Assembly (NCBI RefSeq): GCF_030732065.1
Contig: NZ_JAVBHX010000002.1
Span: 124,001-188,000, forward strand
DNA: 64,000 bases
DNA from: Oceanimonas aquatica
GTDB lineage: Bacteria > Pseudomonadota > Gammaproteobacteria > Enterobacterales > Aeromonadaceae
Reading direction: 5' to 3'
A program made the position numbers and the translations under genes. The notes beneath the pieces are model-generated. The model saw only the letters and a program-made list of their open reading frames with translations. It was not told where the DNA came from and made no database searches. This document shows, in pieces, positions 35,954-44,534 of the stretch (position 1 is the first letter of the stretch; every line of letters begins with the position of its first letter).

Positions 35954-36799
35954 TCAGCCGGCCCGGGCGGCGGCGGCTTCCTGAGCCCGGCGCTTCTCGG
36001 CCCGGGCCATCAGCCACCAGCCCACAAAGGTCACCAATGACACAATCACAATAATGATGGTGGCCAGGGCGTTGATTTTGGGGCTCACCCCCAGACGCAC
36101 GCTGGAAAACACCACCATGGGCAGGGTGGTGGCGTTGGGTCCGGACACAAAACTGGCGATCACCAAATCGTCCAGCGACAGGGTAAAGGCCAGCAGCCAG
36201 CCGGCGATAATGGCCGGCGCGATGATCGGCAGGGTGATCACAAAAAACACCCTGAGCGGCCGCGCGCCCAAATCCATGGCGGCTTCTTCCAGGGAGCGGT
36301 CCAGCTCCCGCAGCCGGGAGCTCACCACCACCGCCACATAGGCGGTACAGAAGGTGACGTGGGCAATCCAGATGGTGCTCATACCCCGCTGGGCCGGCCA
36401 GCCCAGCAAATCGCCCATGGCCACAAACAACAGCAGCAACGACAAGCCGGTGATCACCTCGGGCATCACCAGGGGGGCGGTGATCATAAAGGCAAAGCCG
36501 CTTTCGCCGCGAAACCGGCCAATGCGGGTGAGCACAAAGCCCGCCACCGTGCCCAGCACCACGGCGGTGCTGGCGGCAAAGAAGGCGATGGTCAGGCTGA
36601 GCCCCACCGCCTGCATCATCATGTCGTCGGCCAGCAGCTCGCCATACCACTTGGTGGACCAGCCGGCCCATACCGTCACCAGCCGGGAGCTGTTAAAGGA
36701 GTAAATGATCAGCAACAGCATGGGGGCATAAAGAAAGCCAAACCCCAGCCACAGAATCAGCGGGCGTGCCCAGGAGCGACTGACGGGAATATTGTTCAT
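35954..36799 (-). CDS. potI: Putrescine ABC transporter permease PotI-like
   Basis: 281 residues with about six membrane segments. The EAA loop EEAAMDLGARPLRVFFVITLP (about 178-198) docks the ATPase. Close to PotI/SpuH in plan: MLLLIIYSFNSSRLVTVWAGWS at the start and SFVSGPNATTLPMVVFSSVRLGVSP in the last periplasmic part. Pairs with PotH in the inner membrane. Confidence 0.94.
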   Translation of the reverse strand: MNNIPVSRSWARPLILWLGFGFLYAPMLLLIIYSFNSSRLVTVWAGWSTKWYGELLADDMMMQAVGLSLTIAFFAASTAVVLGTVAGFVLTRIGRFRGESGFAFMITAPLVMPEVITGLSLLLLFVAMGDLLGWPAQRGMSTIWIAHVTFCTAYVAVVVSSRLRELDRSLEEAAMDLGARPLRVFFVITLPIIAPAIIAGWLLAFTLSLDDLVIASFVSGPNATTLPMVVFSSVRLGVSPKINALATIIIVIVSLVTFVGWWLMARAEKRRAQEAAAARAG

Positions 36800-36802
36800 G
36801 GC

Positions 36803-37696
36803 TCAGCCCTCCATTTCTCTGCGCTGAATGCGGTGGAACCACATGATGGGCACCATCAGCAGCAACAGCATGACGCTGGCCACCGCCGCCGCCACCGGCC
36901 AGTCCCGGTTATTGAAGAACTCCTGCCACAGCACCCGGCCGATCAGCAGGGTATCCGGGCCGCCCAGCAGCTCGGGGATCACGAACTCGCCCACCGCCGG
37001 AATAAACACCAGCATGGCGCCGGCAATGATGCCGCCCTTCACCAGGGGCACGATCACCGTAAACAGGGTGGTGAAGGGCCGCGCCCCCAGATCCGCCGCC
37101 GCTTCCACCAGGGAATAATCCAGCCGCATCAGGGCGGTATACAGGGGCAGCACCATAAAGGGCAGGTAGGCGTAGACAATGCCGATATAGACGGCGGTGT
37201 TGGTATTGAGGATCTGCAGTGGCTCGTCGATGGCCCCCAGCCAGATCAGGGCATTATTAAGAAAGCCGGTGTTGCCGAGAATGCCCATCCAGGCGTACAC
37301 CCGAATAAGAAACGAGGTCCAGGACGGCAAAATCACCAGCATCAGCAGCACATTACGGGTAGACGGTTTCGAGTGAACAATGGCCCAGGCCATGGGAAAG
37401 CCAATCAACAGGCACAACAAGGTGGAAACGGTCGCCACCTGCAGCGACTGCAGGTAGGACTGAATATAAAGACTGTCGCTCAGCAGAAACAGGTAATTGC
37501 CGAAATTGAGCACGATTTGCAGCTGCTCGTCGGCAAAACTCAGCACCTGGCTGTAGGGCGGAATGGCCAGCGCCGCTTCCGACAGGCTGATCTTGAACAC
37601 GATCAGAAAGGGCACCAGGAAAAACAGCAGCAGCCAGGTATAGGGCAGCGCGATCACCAGCCGCTGGCCGGTGGCGGTTCGAGCCTTTGCCTTCAT
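36803..37696 (-). CDS. potH: Putrescine ABC transporter permease PotH-like
   Basis: 297 residues from ATG 37696, which has a perfect AGGAGG five bases upstream; a GTG two codons earlier lacks this spacing. About six membrane segments. EAA loop VEAAADLGARPFTTLFTVIVP (about 205). VIPELLGGPDTLLIGRVLWQEFFNNRDWPVA is typical of PotH/SpuG. Three bases separate it from potI. Confidence 0.94.
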   Translation of the reverse strand: MKAKARTATGQRLVIALPYTWLLLFFLVPFLIVFKISLSEAALAIPPYSQVLSFADEQLQIVLNFGNYLFLLSDSLYIQSYLQSLQVATVSTLLCLLIGFPMAWAIVHSKPSTRNVLLMLVILPSWTSFLIRVYAWMGILGNTGFLNNALIWLGAIDEPLQILNTNTAVYIGIVYAYLPFMVLPLYTALMRLDYSLVEAAADLGARPFTTLFTVIVPLVKGGIIAGAMLVFIPAVGEFVIPELLGGPDTLLIGRVLWQEFFNNRDWPVAAAVASVMLLLLMVPIMWFHRIQRREMEG

Positions 37697-37705
37697 CGTC
37701 ACCTC

Positions 37706-38827
37706 CTAGATCAGCAGCACGGCGCAGCTGTCCGCGTCCCAGCGCAGATGCACCTGGTCGCCCCAGGTGGGGCTGTTGCGTCTGTGCCGATCCACATTGG
37801 GCAGGGTGGCCAGAATGCGTTTACCCGAGGGCAGGCGCACATGGTAAATGGACACATCGCCAAGATAAGCAATTTCGTCCACCGTGCCTTGCAGCCGGTT
37901 GGCGTTCTGCTCGGGCTCCTGTACCGACAGGTGCATCTTTTCCGGGCGTACCGCTATCATGATGGGCAGCCCCTCGCCAATGGACACACCATGGTTTATC
38001 TGCAACGGGCGGTCCAGATCGCCGCAGCGGATCAGCGCACTGTCGGCTTCGTTGCTTTCGAGCTCGCCTTCAAACACATTGACCGAGCCGATAAACTCGG
38101 CGCTGAAACGGCAGTTGGGGTACTCGTATACATCCAGCGGTTCCCCCACCTGCACCAGCCGGCCCTTGTTCATGATGGCGATGCGCCCGGCCATGGTCAT
38201 GGCTTCTTCCTGATCGTGGGTCACCATTACACAGGTCACGCCCACCTCTTCAATGATGTTGACCAGCTCCAGCTGCATCTCTTCCCGCAGCTTTTTGTCG
38301 AGCGCCCCCATGGGCTCGTCGAGCAGCAGCAACTTGGGCCGTTTGGCCAGGCTGCGCGCCAGCGCCACCCGCTGGCGCTGGCCACCGGACAGCTGATGGG
38401 GCTTGCGTTTGGCATAGTCTTCCATGTGCACCAGTTTGAGCATCTCCGCCACCCTGCCGGCAACCTCATCCCTAGGCAGCTTGTCCTGTTTCAGTCCAAA
38501 GGCGATGTTGGCTTCCACCGTCATGTGGGGAAACAGCGCGTAGGACTGAAACATCATGTTGATGGGTCTGTCATAGGGCGGCACCTCGGCGATATCGACG
38601 CCATCGAGAAAAATCTCGCCCCGGCTGGGCGGCTCAAAGCCGGCCAGCATACGCAGCAGGGTTGACTTGCCGCAGCCCGAGGCACCGAGCAGGGCAAAAA
38701 TTTCCCCCCGCTGTACACGCAGGCTGACATCATCCACCGCCGGCTGGCCGTCGTACAACTTGCTGACCCCGCGAATATCAAGAAAGGGCGCCTGCTCCGT
38801 GCTCACCGGTTGTTGCTGTTCCGGCAT
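37706..38827 (-). CDS. potG: Putrescine ABC transporter ATPase PotG-like
   Basis: 373 residues from ATG 38827, preceded by GGAGG. Walker A GASGCGKST (about 48), signature LSGGQRQRVALARSL (about 147), Walker B LLLLDEPMGALD, and a C-terminal TOBE domain for regulation (FEGELE..., MIAVRPEKMHLS). Drives polyamine uptake through PotHI. A repeat-filled gap of 239 bases separates it from potF. Confidence 0.94.
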   Translation of the reverse strand: MPEQQQPVSTEQAPFLDIRGVSKLYDGQPAVDDVSLRVQRGEIFALLGASGCGKSTLLRMLAGFEPPSRGEIFLDGVDIAEVPPYDRPINMMFQSYALFPHMTVEANIAFGLKQDKLPRDEVAGRVAEMLKLVHMEDYAKRKPHQLSGGQRQRVALARSLAKRPKLLLLDEPMGALDKKLREEMQLELVNIIEEVGVTCVMVTHDQEEAMTMAGRIAIMNKGRLVQVGEPLDVYEYPNCRFSAEFIGSVNVFEGELESNEADSALIRCGDLDRPLQINHGVSIGEGLPIMIAVRPEKMHLSVQEPEQNANRLQGTVDEIAYLGDVSIYHVRLPSGKRILATLPNVDRHRRNSPTWGDQVHLRWDADSCAVLLI

Positions 38828-38866
38828 GCTTACCTCCGTGTAATGAAGATCCTGCGCTTTCTGCAC

Positions 38867-39003
38867 TGGACTCCCGCCTACGCGGGAGTGACACCAAAGC
38901 TATACTCCCGTCACTCCCGCGCAGGCGGGAGTCCATTCAGCACACAACTCAGACTATCATCCGGGTGCCGTCTGCTACTGGATACTCACTTCGCGGGCAT
39001 GAC
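38867..39003. repeat. Palindromic 26-bp repeats between potF and potG
   Basis: Copy A 38867-38892 and copy B 38910-38935 are inverted to each other (25 of 26 identical), each built on ACTCCCGC...GCGGGAGT. A degenerate copy is at 38977-39003 (ACTCACTTCGCGGGCATGAC). Another intact copy is at 41570-41595. They resemble the dRS3-type CCCGCG/CGCGGG repeats common in beta- and gammaproteobacteria. Confidence 0.88.
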
Positions 39004-39066
39004 GAGGAAAAATACGGGCAGACGAGGGTAGACATTCCTGCGCCTGCCTTGTCACTTCAAAGCTGC

Positions 39067-40173
39067 TTACCTGCCGGTCTTGACCCTAGTCCAGGCGCGG
39101 GTAATGGCCCGGTTCACCTTTTGCGGCAACAGCTTGGCGGTGTACAGCTTTTCCGCTGTTTCCTGGCTGGGGTAAATGCCCGGATCATTAAGGATGTCCG
39201 CATCCACAAACTCATTCGCTTTTTTATTGGGGTTGGCGTAGGCCACGTAATTGGAAATCTCGCCGATCACTTCCGGCCTCAGCAGGTAGTTAATCAGCTT
39301 GTGGGCGTTGTCCGGGTGCCTGGCGTCCCTGGGAATGGTGAGCATGTCCACCCACATCAGGGCGCCTTCCCTGGGGATGCGGTAGGCCACGGTCACGCCT
39401 CTGTCCGCCTCGTCGGCCCGATCCCGCGCCTGCAGGATATCGCCGGACCAGCCCACCGCCACACAGATATCACCGTTGGCCAGATCGTTGATGTACTTGG
39501 AGGAATGGAAATAGGTGATATGGGGCCGAAGCTGCATCATCAGCTCGGTGGCCGGGCCCTTGTAGTCGCTGACATTGGTGCTGTTCGGATCCATTCCCTG
39601 ATAGTTGAGGGCGGCGGCAAAGATCTCGGTGGGTGCGTCGAGGAAGGCCACGCCGCACTGTCTGAGTTTTTCCAGGTTCTCGGGCTTCATTACCAGATCC
39701 CAGGAGTCCACCGGGGCGTCCTCGCCCAGTACTTCCTTCACCTTGTCGACATTAAAGCCAATGCCGGTGGTGCCCCACAGGTAGGGCACGCCATACTGGT
39801 TGCCCGGATCCTTTTCCTCCAGCAGCGCCATGATGCGCGGGTCCAGGTTCTCGTAATGGGTCAGCTTGGCCTTGTCCAATGGCAAAAAGGCGCCGGCCTG
39901 AATTTGCCGCCCCATAAAGTCACCGGTGGGCACCACCACATCAAAACCGGTGTTGCCCGCCAGCAGCTTGGCTTCCAGCACCTCGTTGGAGTCGAACACA
40001 TCGTAGGTGACGTCAATGCCGGTCTCTTTGGTGAAACTGGCCAGGGTGTCTTCGGCAATATAGTCAGACCAGTTGTAGAAATTGACCTGGGCCGGCTCCT
40101 GGGCCTGGGCATGGAGCGCCAGCGTAATACCGGCGGCCAGCAGGCCGGTCTGAAAAACACGGTTATGCATCAT
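39067..40173 (-). CDS. potF: Periplasmic polyamine-binding protein PotF/SpuD-like
   Basis: 368 residues; ATG 40173, with AGGAAAG upstream (the next codon is also ATG). Signal peptide about 1-25, ending LHAQAQ. VNFYNWSDYIAEDTL, VVVPTGDFMGRQI, YLWGTTGIGFN and VAVGWSGDI are PotF-family ligand-site segments with Trp, Asp and Tyr typical for amine binding. It delivers putrescine or spermidine to PotGHI. Confidence 0.94.
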   Translation of the reverse strand: MMHNRVFQTGLLAAGITLALHAQAQEPAQVNFYNWSDYIAEDTLASFTKETGIDVTYDVFDSNEVLEAKLLAGNTGFDVVVPTGDFMGRQIQAGAFLPLDKAKLTHYENLDPRIMALLEEKDPGNQYGVPYLWGTTGIGFNVDKVKEVLGEDAPVDSWDLVMKPENLEKLRQCGVAFLDAPTEIFAAALNYQGMDPNSTNVSDYKGPATELMMQLRPHITYFHSSKYINDLANGDICVAVGWSGDILQARDRADEADRGVTVAYRIPREGALMWVDMLTIPRDARHPDNAHKLINYLLRPEVIGEISNYVAYANPNKKANEFVDADILNDPGIYPSQETAEKLYTAKLLPQKVNRAITRAWTRVKTGR

Positions 40174-40174
40174 G

Positions 40175-41548
40175 CTACTTTCCTTGTTGGTTGCTCAGAG
40201 TGTGAAGGGTCAAATCAAGGGCCTGACGGGCCTTGTCCACCAGCTCGTCCACCTGCTTGTGGGTAATCACCAAGGGCGGCGAGATGATCATGGTGTCGCC
40301 CACCGCCCGCATCACCAGGCCGACATTCAGGCTGTGCTCCCGGCACACCAAGCCGGCGCCGGCGTCTTCCGGGTAGCGGGCATGAGTGGTTTTGTCCGCC
40401 ACCAGCTCCAGCGCAGCCACCAGCCCCAGGCCCCGGGTTTCCCCCACCAGGGGGTGATCACTCAGACTGGCCCAGCGCCGTTGCAGGTAAGGGCCGATAT
40501 CGTCATGTACCCGTTCGACGATGTGCTCGTTTTTCATCACCTCAATGGCGGCCTGGGCCACGGCACAGGCCACCGGGTGACCGGAATAGGTAAAGCCGTG
40601 AAAGAACTCGCCGCCGGCAATCAGCCCCCTGGCCACTCTGGCCCCCACCGCCACCGCGCCCAGGGGGATATAGCCGGAGGTAATGCCCTTGGCCATGCAC
40701 AACAGATCCGGCTCAAGGCCGTAGTGCTCACAGGCAAACCAGTGGCCGGTGCGGCCAAAGCCGCAGATCACCTCGTCCACCACCAGCAAAATGTCGTACT
40801 GGCGGCAGATGCGCTGAATTTCCGGCCAGTAACTGTCGGGGGGAATAATCACGCCGCCGGCGCCCTGAATGGGCTCGCCGATAAAGGCCGCCACCCGCTC
40901 GGGGCCGAGCTCGAGAATTTTTTGCTCCAACTGCCGAGCCCGCTCCAGACCAAAGGCATGGGGGTCGGTGCCCTGCCCTTCATCAAAATGATAAGGCTGG
41001 TCAATGTGCACCATGTCGGGCAACGGCAGTCCGCCCTGACTGTGCATGGGCTTCATACCGCCAAGAGAGGCGCCGGCCAGGGTGGAGCCATGGTAGGCAT
41101 TGTGGCGGCTGATAATAACTGTACGTTCGAGCTGGCCCTGCTCGGCCCAGAAATGGCGCACCATGCGCACGACTGTGTCGTTACACTCGGAGCCGGAGCC
41201 GGTAAAAAACAGGTGCTGCATGTCGCCGGGCAGAATGCCCGCCAGGGTGGCGGCAAGCTCGGCGGCCGGCGGGTGGGTGGTCTGAAAAAACAGATTGTAA
41301 TAGGGCAGCCGGCGCAGCTGGGCATTGGCCGCCTCGATCAGCTCTTCCCGGCCGTAGCCCAGGTTCACACACCAGAGCCCGGCCATGCCGTCGAGAAGAC
41401 GGTGGCCGTCTGCATCCCACAGATAGACCCCTTCACCCCGCTCAATCACCCGGGTCCCCTTTTGCTGCAAGGCGTGGGGGTCGGTGAACGGGTGCAGGTG
41501 ATGACTCGCATCCAGCTGTTGCAATGACTCCTTATCAAACTCCGGCAT
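40175..41548 (-). CDS. spuC: Putrescine--pyruvate aminotransferase SpuC-like
   Basis: 457 residues from ATG 41548 with AGGGAG upstream; a longer frame would only translate the 26-bp repeat at 41570-41595. Class III PLP aminotransferase: HNAYHGSTLAG, Asp258 in VVDEVICGFGRTG, and PLP Lys287 in LCMAKGITSGYIPLGAV. Transfers the amine of putrescine (or a related polyamine) to pyruvate, giving 4-aminobutanal and alanine. The alanine product could link to the nearby ald. One base separates it from potF. Confidence 0.93.
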   Translation of the reverse strand: MPEFDKESLQQLDASHHLHPFTDPHALQQKGTRVIERGEGVYLWDADGHRLLDGMAGLWCVNLGYGREELIEAANAQLRRLPYYNLFFQTTHPPAAELAATLAGILPGDMQHLFFTGSGSECNDTVVRMVRHFWAEQGQLERTVIISRHNAYHGSTLAGASLGGMKPMHSQGGLPLPDMVHIDQPYHFDEGQGTDPHAFGLERARQLEQKILELGPERVAAFIGEPIQGAGGVIIPPDSYWPEIQRICRQYDILLVVDEVICGFGRTGHWFACEHYGLEPDLLCMAKGITSGYIPLGAVAVGARVARGLIAGGEFFHGFTYSGHPVACAVAQAAIEVMKNEHIVERVHDDIGPYLQRRWASLSDHPLVGETRGLGLVAALELVADKTTHARYPEDAGAGLVCREHSLNVGLVMRAVGDTMIISPPLVITHKQVDELVDKARQALDLTLHTLSNQQGK

Positions 41549-41569
41549 GCTCAACTCCCTGTCGATACC

Positions 41570-41595
41570 GTCACTCCCGCGAAGGCGGGAGTCCA
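41570..41595. repeat. 26-bp palindromic repeat between ligase and spuC
   Basis: Another intact copy of the 38867/38910 repeat (GTCACTCCCGCGAAGGCGGG, then AGTCCA). It sits in the 58-base ligase-spuC spacer. Confidence 0.88.
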
Positions 41596-41606
41596 TATGC
41601 AGACTG

Positions 41607-42965
41607 TTACACGTTCAGCAGTAAAAACTCCCGTTCCCAGGCGCTGATCACCGTGAAAAAGGCCTCGTATTCCTTGCGCTTGACCGCGATAAAGGCGCGC
41701 ACAAAATGCGGCCCCAGGATCTCGCGCAGCTCCTCGCACTGCTCCAGCTCCAGCAGTGCTTCTTCCAGGCTGCGGGCCAGGCCAAAGGGCATGTCGTAGG
41801 CGCTGCCTTCCACCTGCTCGGTAGGCGCAATACGGTGTTTCATGCCAAGATAACCACAGGCCAGACTGGCCGCCAGCGCCAGGTAGGGGTTGGCATCGGC
41901 GCCGGCAAAGCGGTTTTCTATGCGCCGGTCGGCCAGCCCGGAACGCGGCACCCGCAGGCCCACGGTACGGTTGTCTTCCCCCCAGGCCATGTTGCGCGGC
42001 GCCGAGTCACCAAAGGCCAGCCGGCGGTAAGAATTGACGTTGGGGGCAAACAGCGCCACCGCGCTGGGAATGTAGCGCTGCATGCCGCCGATAAAGTGCA
42101 GAAACCGCTCGCTGTGGCTGCCATCGGGGTTGGCAAACAGGTTGTTGCCGTCTGCATCCACCAGGCTCTGGTGAATGTGCATGGAGCTGCCCGGCTCGTT
42201 TTTCATCGGTTTGGCCATAAAGGTGGCGTATACCTGGTGGCGCATGGCCGCCTCGCGCATGGTGCGCTTGAACAGAAACACCTGATCCGCCAGATCCAGG
42301 GCGTCGCCGTGAATAAAGTTCACCTCCATCTGGGCCGCCCCCGACTCGTGGATCAGGGTGTCCACCTCCAGCTCCTGGGCCTCACAGAAGTCGTACATTT
42401 CCTCAAAGATGGGATCGAATTCGTTGACCGCGTCTATGCTGAACGACTGCCGTGCGGTCTCGGGCCGGCCGTTGCGGCCGATGGGCGGCTCCAGCGGGTA
42501 ATCCCAGTCCTCGTTTTTCTTGACCAGAAAAAACTCCAGCTCCGGCGCCACCACCGGGCGGCAGCCTTCCTGCTCATAGAGCTTCAGCACCCGGCGCAGT
42601 ACGCTGCGGGGCGCAATTTCCACCGGCTCGCCGTCGGCGTCAAAACAGTCGTGGATCACCTGGGCGGTGGGCTCGCTGGCCCAGGGCACCAGCCGGGGCG
42701 TATTGATGTCGGCATGCAGTTCCATGTCGCGCTCGGTCCAGTCGATGTTGTCGTCATCAGGCCAGTCGCCGTTCACGGTCTGCAAAAAGATATTGTCGGG
42801 CAGGCGCATGCCGCCCTCTTTCAGAAACTTGCTGGCGGGCAGTATCTTGCCCCGGGCGTTGCCGGTAAAGTCGGGCAACAGACACTCCACCTCGGTAATG
42901 GCGTGCTGCTGCATCCACTGGCGCAGCCATTCCATGTTGCGGTTTTCAGGATCTTGAACACTCAT
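41607..42965 (-). CDS. Glutamate--putrescine (polyamine) ligase, glutamine synthetase fold, copy 1
   Basis: 452 residues from ATG 42965. Type PuuA/SpuB: joins glutamate to putrescine with ATP. Glutamine-synthetase motifs: VAPELEFFLVKK, QMEVNFIHGDALDLADQ, GSSMHIHQSL, DNRTVGLRVPRSG and ENRFAGADANPYLALAAS. The GS adenylylation site region is absent, as in this subfamily. First gene of the minus-strand polyamine operon; a second ligase is divergent. Confidence 0.92.
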   Translation of the reverse strand: MSVQDPENRNMEWLRQWMQQHAITEVECLLPDFTGNARGKILPASKFLKEGGMRLPDNIFLQTVNGDWPDDDNIDWTERDMELHADINTPRLVPWASEPTAQVIHDCFDADGEPVEIAPRSVLRRVLKLYEQEGCRPVVAPELEFFLVKKNEDWDYPLEPPIGRNGRPETARQSFSIDAVNEFDPIFEEMYDFCEAQELEVDTLIHESGAAQMEVNFIHGDALDLADQVFLFKRTMREAAMRHQVYATFMAKPMKNEPGSSMHIHQSLVDADGNNLFANPDGSHSERFLHFIGGMQRYIPSAVALFAPNVNSYRRLAFGDSAPRNMAWGEDNRTVGLRVPRSGLADRRIENRFAGADANPYLALAASLACGYLGMKHRIAPTEQVEGSAYDMPFGLARSLEEALLELEQCEELREILGPHFVRAFIAVKRKEYEAFFTVISAWEREFLLLNV

Positions 42966-43092
42966 AGTGAAGCTCTGGGTGAAAAACACACTCGTCAGCA
43001 TAGTCCATATTGGTGTAAAAGTATGCTAGACATAGACATAGCCAACGAGCAAGCAAAATCATCGCTATCAGGTATGTTAACCAAACGGCATT

Positions 43093-43109
43093 AACTTTTA
43101 ACAAAAGTT
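43093..43109. promoter_or_regulatory. Perfect palindrome in the polyamine divergent spacer
   Basis: AACTTTT-AAC-AAAAGTT, two perfect seven-base arms, in the 205-base spacer between the two ligase genes. A good candidate operator for a PuuR/PauR-type repressor. Confidence 0.5.
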
Positions 43110-43170
43110 CGTGGATATTAAACAGCCGGCCCGACGGTATGCCCCGAACCATGCCCTGAAGGAAGCCCCC

Positions 43171-44526
43171 ATGCACAAGGCCCGTGATACCGCAAAAAGC
43201 CCCGCCGACGCGCCCTGGTCGGCCTTTCAGTCCATTGATCTCATGCTGTGCGACATCAATGGCGTGATCCGCGGCAAGCGCATTCAGACCAGCGCCTTTG
43301 CCAAGGCCCTGGAGCAGGGCATCAGCCTGCCCGCTTCGGTGTTCGCCCTCGACATCACCGGCCAGACGGTGGAAGAAACCGGCATGGGCCTGGCCCAGGG
43401 CGACAGCGATCGGGTGTGCCGGCTGCTGCCCCACACCCTGGCCCCCGTGCCCTGGCACAAGACCCCGTCCGGGCAGATTTTAATGACCATGGAAGACATC
43501 GACGGCAGCCCGTTTTTTGCCGATCCCCGTCATGTGTTGCAACAGGTGATCGACCGGCTCAAGGACAAGGGCCTGCACCCCTGTGTGGCGGTGGAGCTGG
43601 AATTCTATCTGGTGGATCAGAAGGAAGGCGCCGACGGCCTGCCCCAACCGCCCATTTTGCCCGGCACCGATGAGCGCATGCATGACACCCAGGTGTATTC
43701 CCTCGACGATCTCGACAGCTGGGAGGATTTTCTGGTGCAGGTGGCCGAGGTATGCAAACTGCAGCAGATTCCCGCCGACAATGCCGTGGCCGAATACGCC
43801 CCCGGCCAGTTCGAAATCAACCTGGCTCACCAGCACGATGCCGTGGCCGCCTGTGATCAGGCCATTTTGCTCAAGCGGGCGATCAAGGCCATCGCCATCA
43901 AACAGGGCATGTACGCCACCTTTATGGCCAAGCCCTACAACGGCCAGGCCGGCTCGGGCATGCATATTCATGTGAGCCTGCTCGACGACGAGGGCAATAA
44001 TGTGTTTGCCGAGGATCACGAGCTGTTGCGCCAGGCCATTGCCGGTACCCTCAGCATGCTGCCCGAGTCCATGGCGCTGTTCGCGCCCAATGCCAATTCC
44101 TTTCGCCGGCTGCAGCCCCATATGTTCGTGCCCCTGCACGCCAGCTGGGGTTTTGACAACCGCACCGTGGCGGTGCGCATTCCCTCGGGCGACCCGGCCA
44201 ACACCCGGCTGGAGCACAGGGTCGCCGGCGCCGATGCCAATCCCTATCTGGTGGTGGCCGCCATTCTCGCCGCCGTGGATCACGGCCTGACCGAGCAACT
44301 GCACCCGCCCGCGCCCATTCAGGGGGACGCCAACAAGCTGGACCTGCCCCTGCTGCCCTACCGCTGGCAAAACGCCCTGGACAGGTTTGCCCAATCGCAC
44401 CGGCTGTCGCAATATCTGGGCAAGGCATTTCACCGGGCCTACCTTATCAACAAGCGTTTTGAGCTGGCCGAATTCGATCAACATGTGACACCACTGGAAT
44501 ACCAGTGGTATCAACACCTGGTTTAG
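43171..44526 (+). CDS. Glutamate--polyamine ligase, glutamine synthetase fold, copy 2
   Basis: 451 residues from ATG 43171 with GGAAG upstream; a GTG at 43111 would add 20 residues. SpuI/PuuA-like: LMLCDINGVIRGKRI, VAVELEFYLVDQ, QFEINLAHQHDAVAACDQ, GSGMHIHVSL, DNRTVAVRIPSG and EHRVAGADANPYLVVAA. Only moderately similar to copy 1, so probably different amine preference. Followed after 8 bases by the oxidase, giving a ligase-oxidase unit. Confidence 0.91.
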   Translation: MHKARDTAKSPADAPWSAFQSIDLMLCDINGVIRGKRIQTSAFAKALEQGISLPASVFALDITGQTVEETGMGLAQGDSDRVCRLLPHTLAPVPWHKTPSGQILMTMEDIDGSPFFADPRHVLQQVIDRLKDKGLHPCVAVELEFYLVDQKEGADGLPQPPILPGTDERMHDTQVYSLDDLDSWEDFLVQVAEVCKLQQIPADNAVAEYAPGQFEINLAHQHDAVAACDQAILLKRAIKAIAIKQGMYATFMAKPYNGQAGSGMHIHVSLLDDEGNNVFAEDHELLRQAIAGTLSMLPESMALFAPNANSFRRLQPHMFVPLHASWGFDNRTVAVRIPSGDPANTRLEHRVAGADANPYLVVAAILAAVDHGLTEQLHPPAPIQGDANKLDLPLLPYRWQNALDRFAQSHRLSQYLGKAFHRAYLINKRFELAEFDQHVTPLEYQWYQHLV

Positions 44527-44534
44527 GAGCCGTT

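Noticed and set aside
36359..38665. Very long open frame (768 codons) on the plus strand across the pot genes.
   Set aside because: Its product is low-complexity (His/Gln/Gly-rich) and it is exactly antisense to potI, potH and potG, whose motifs are clear. A GC-rich shadow frame.
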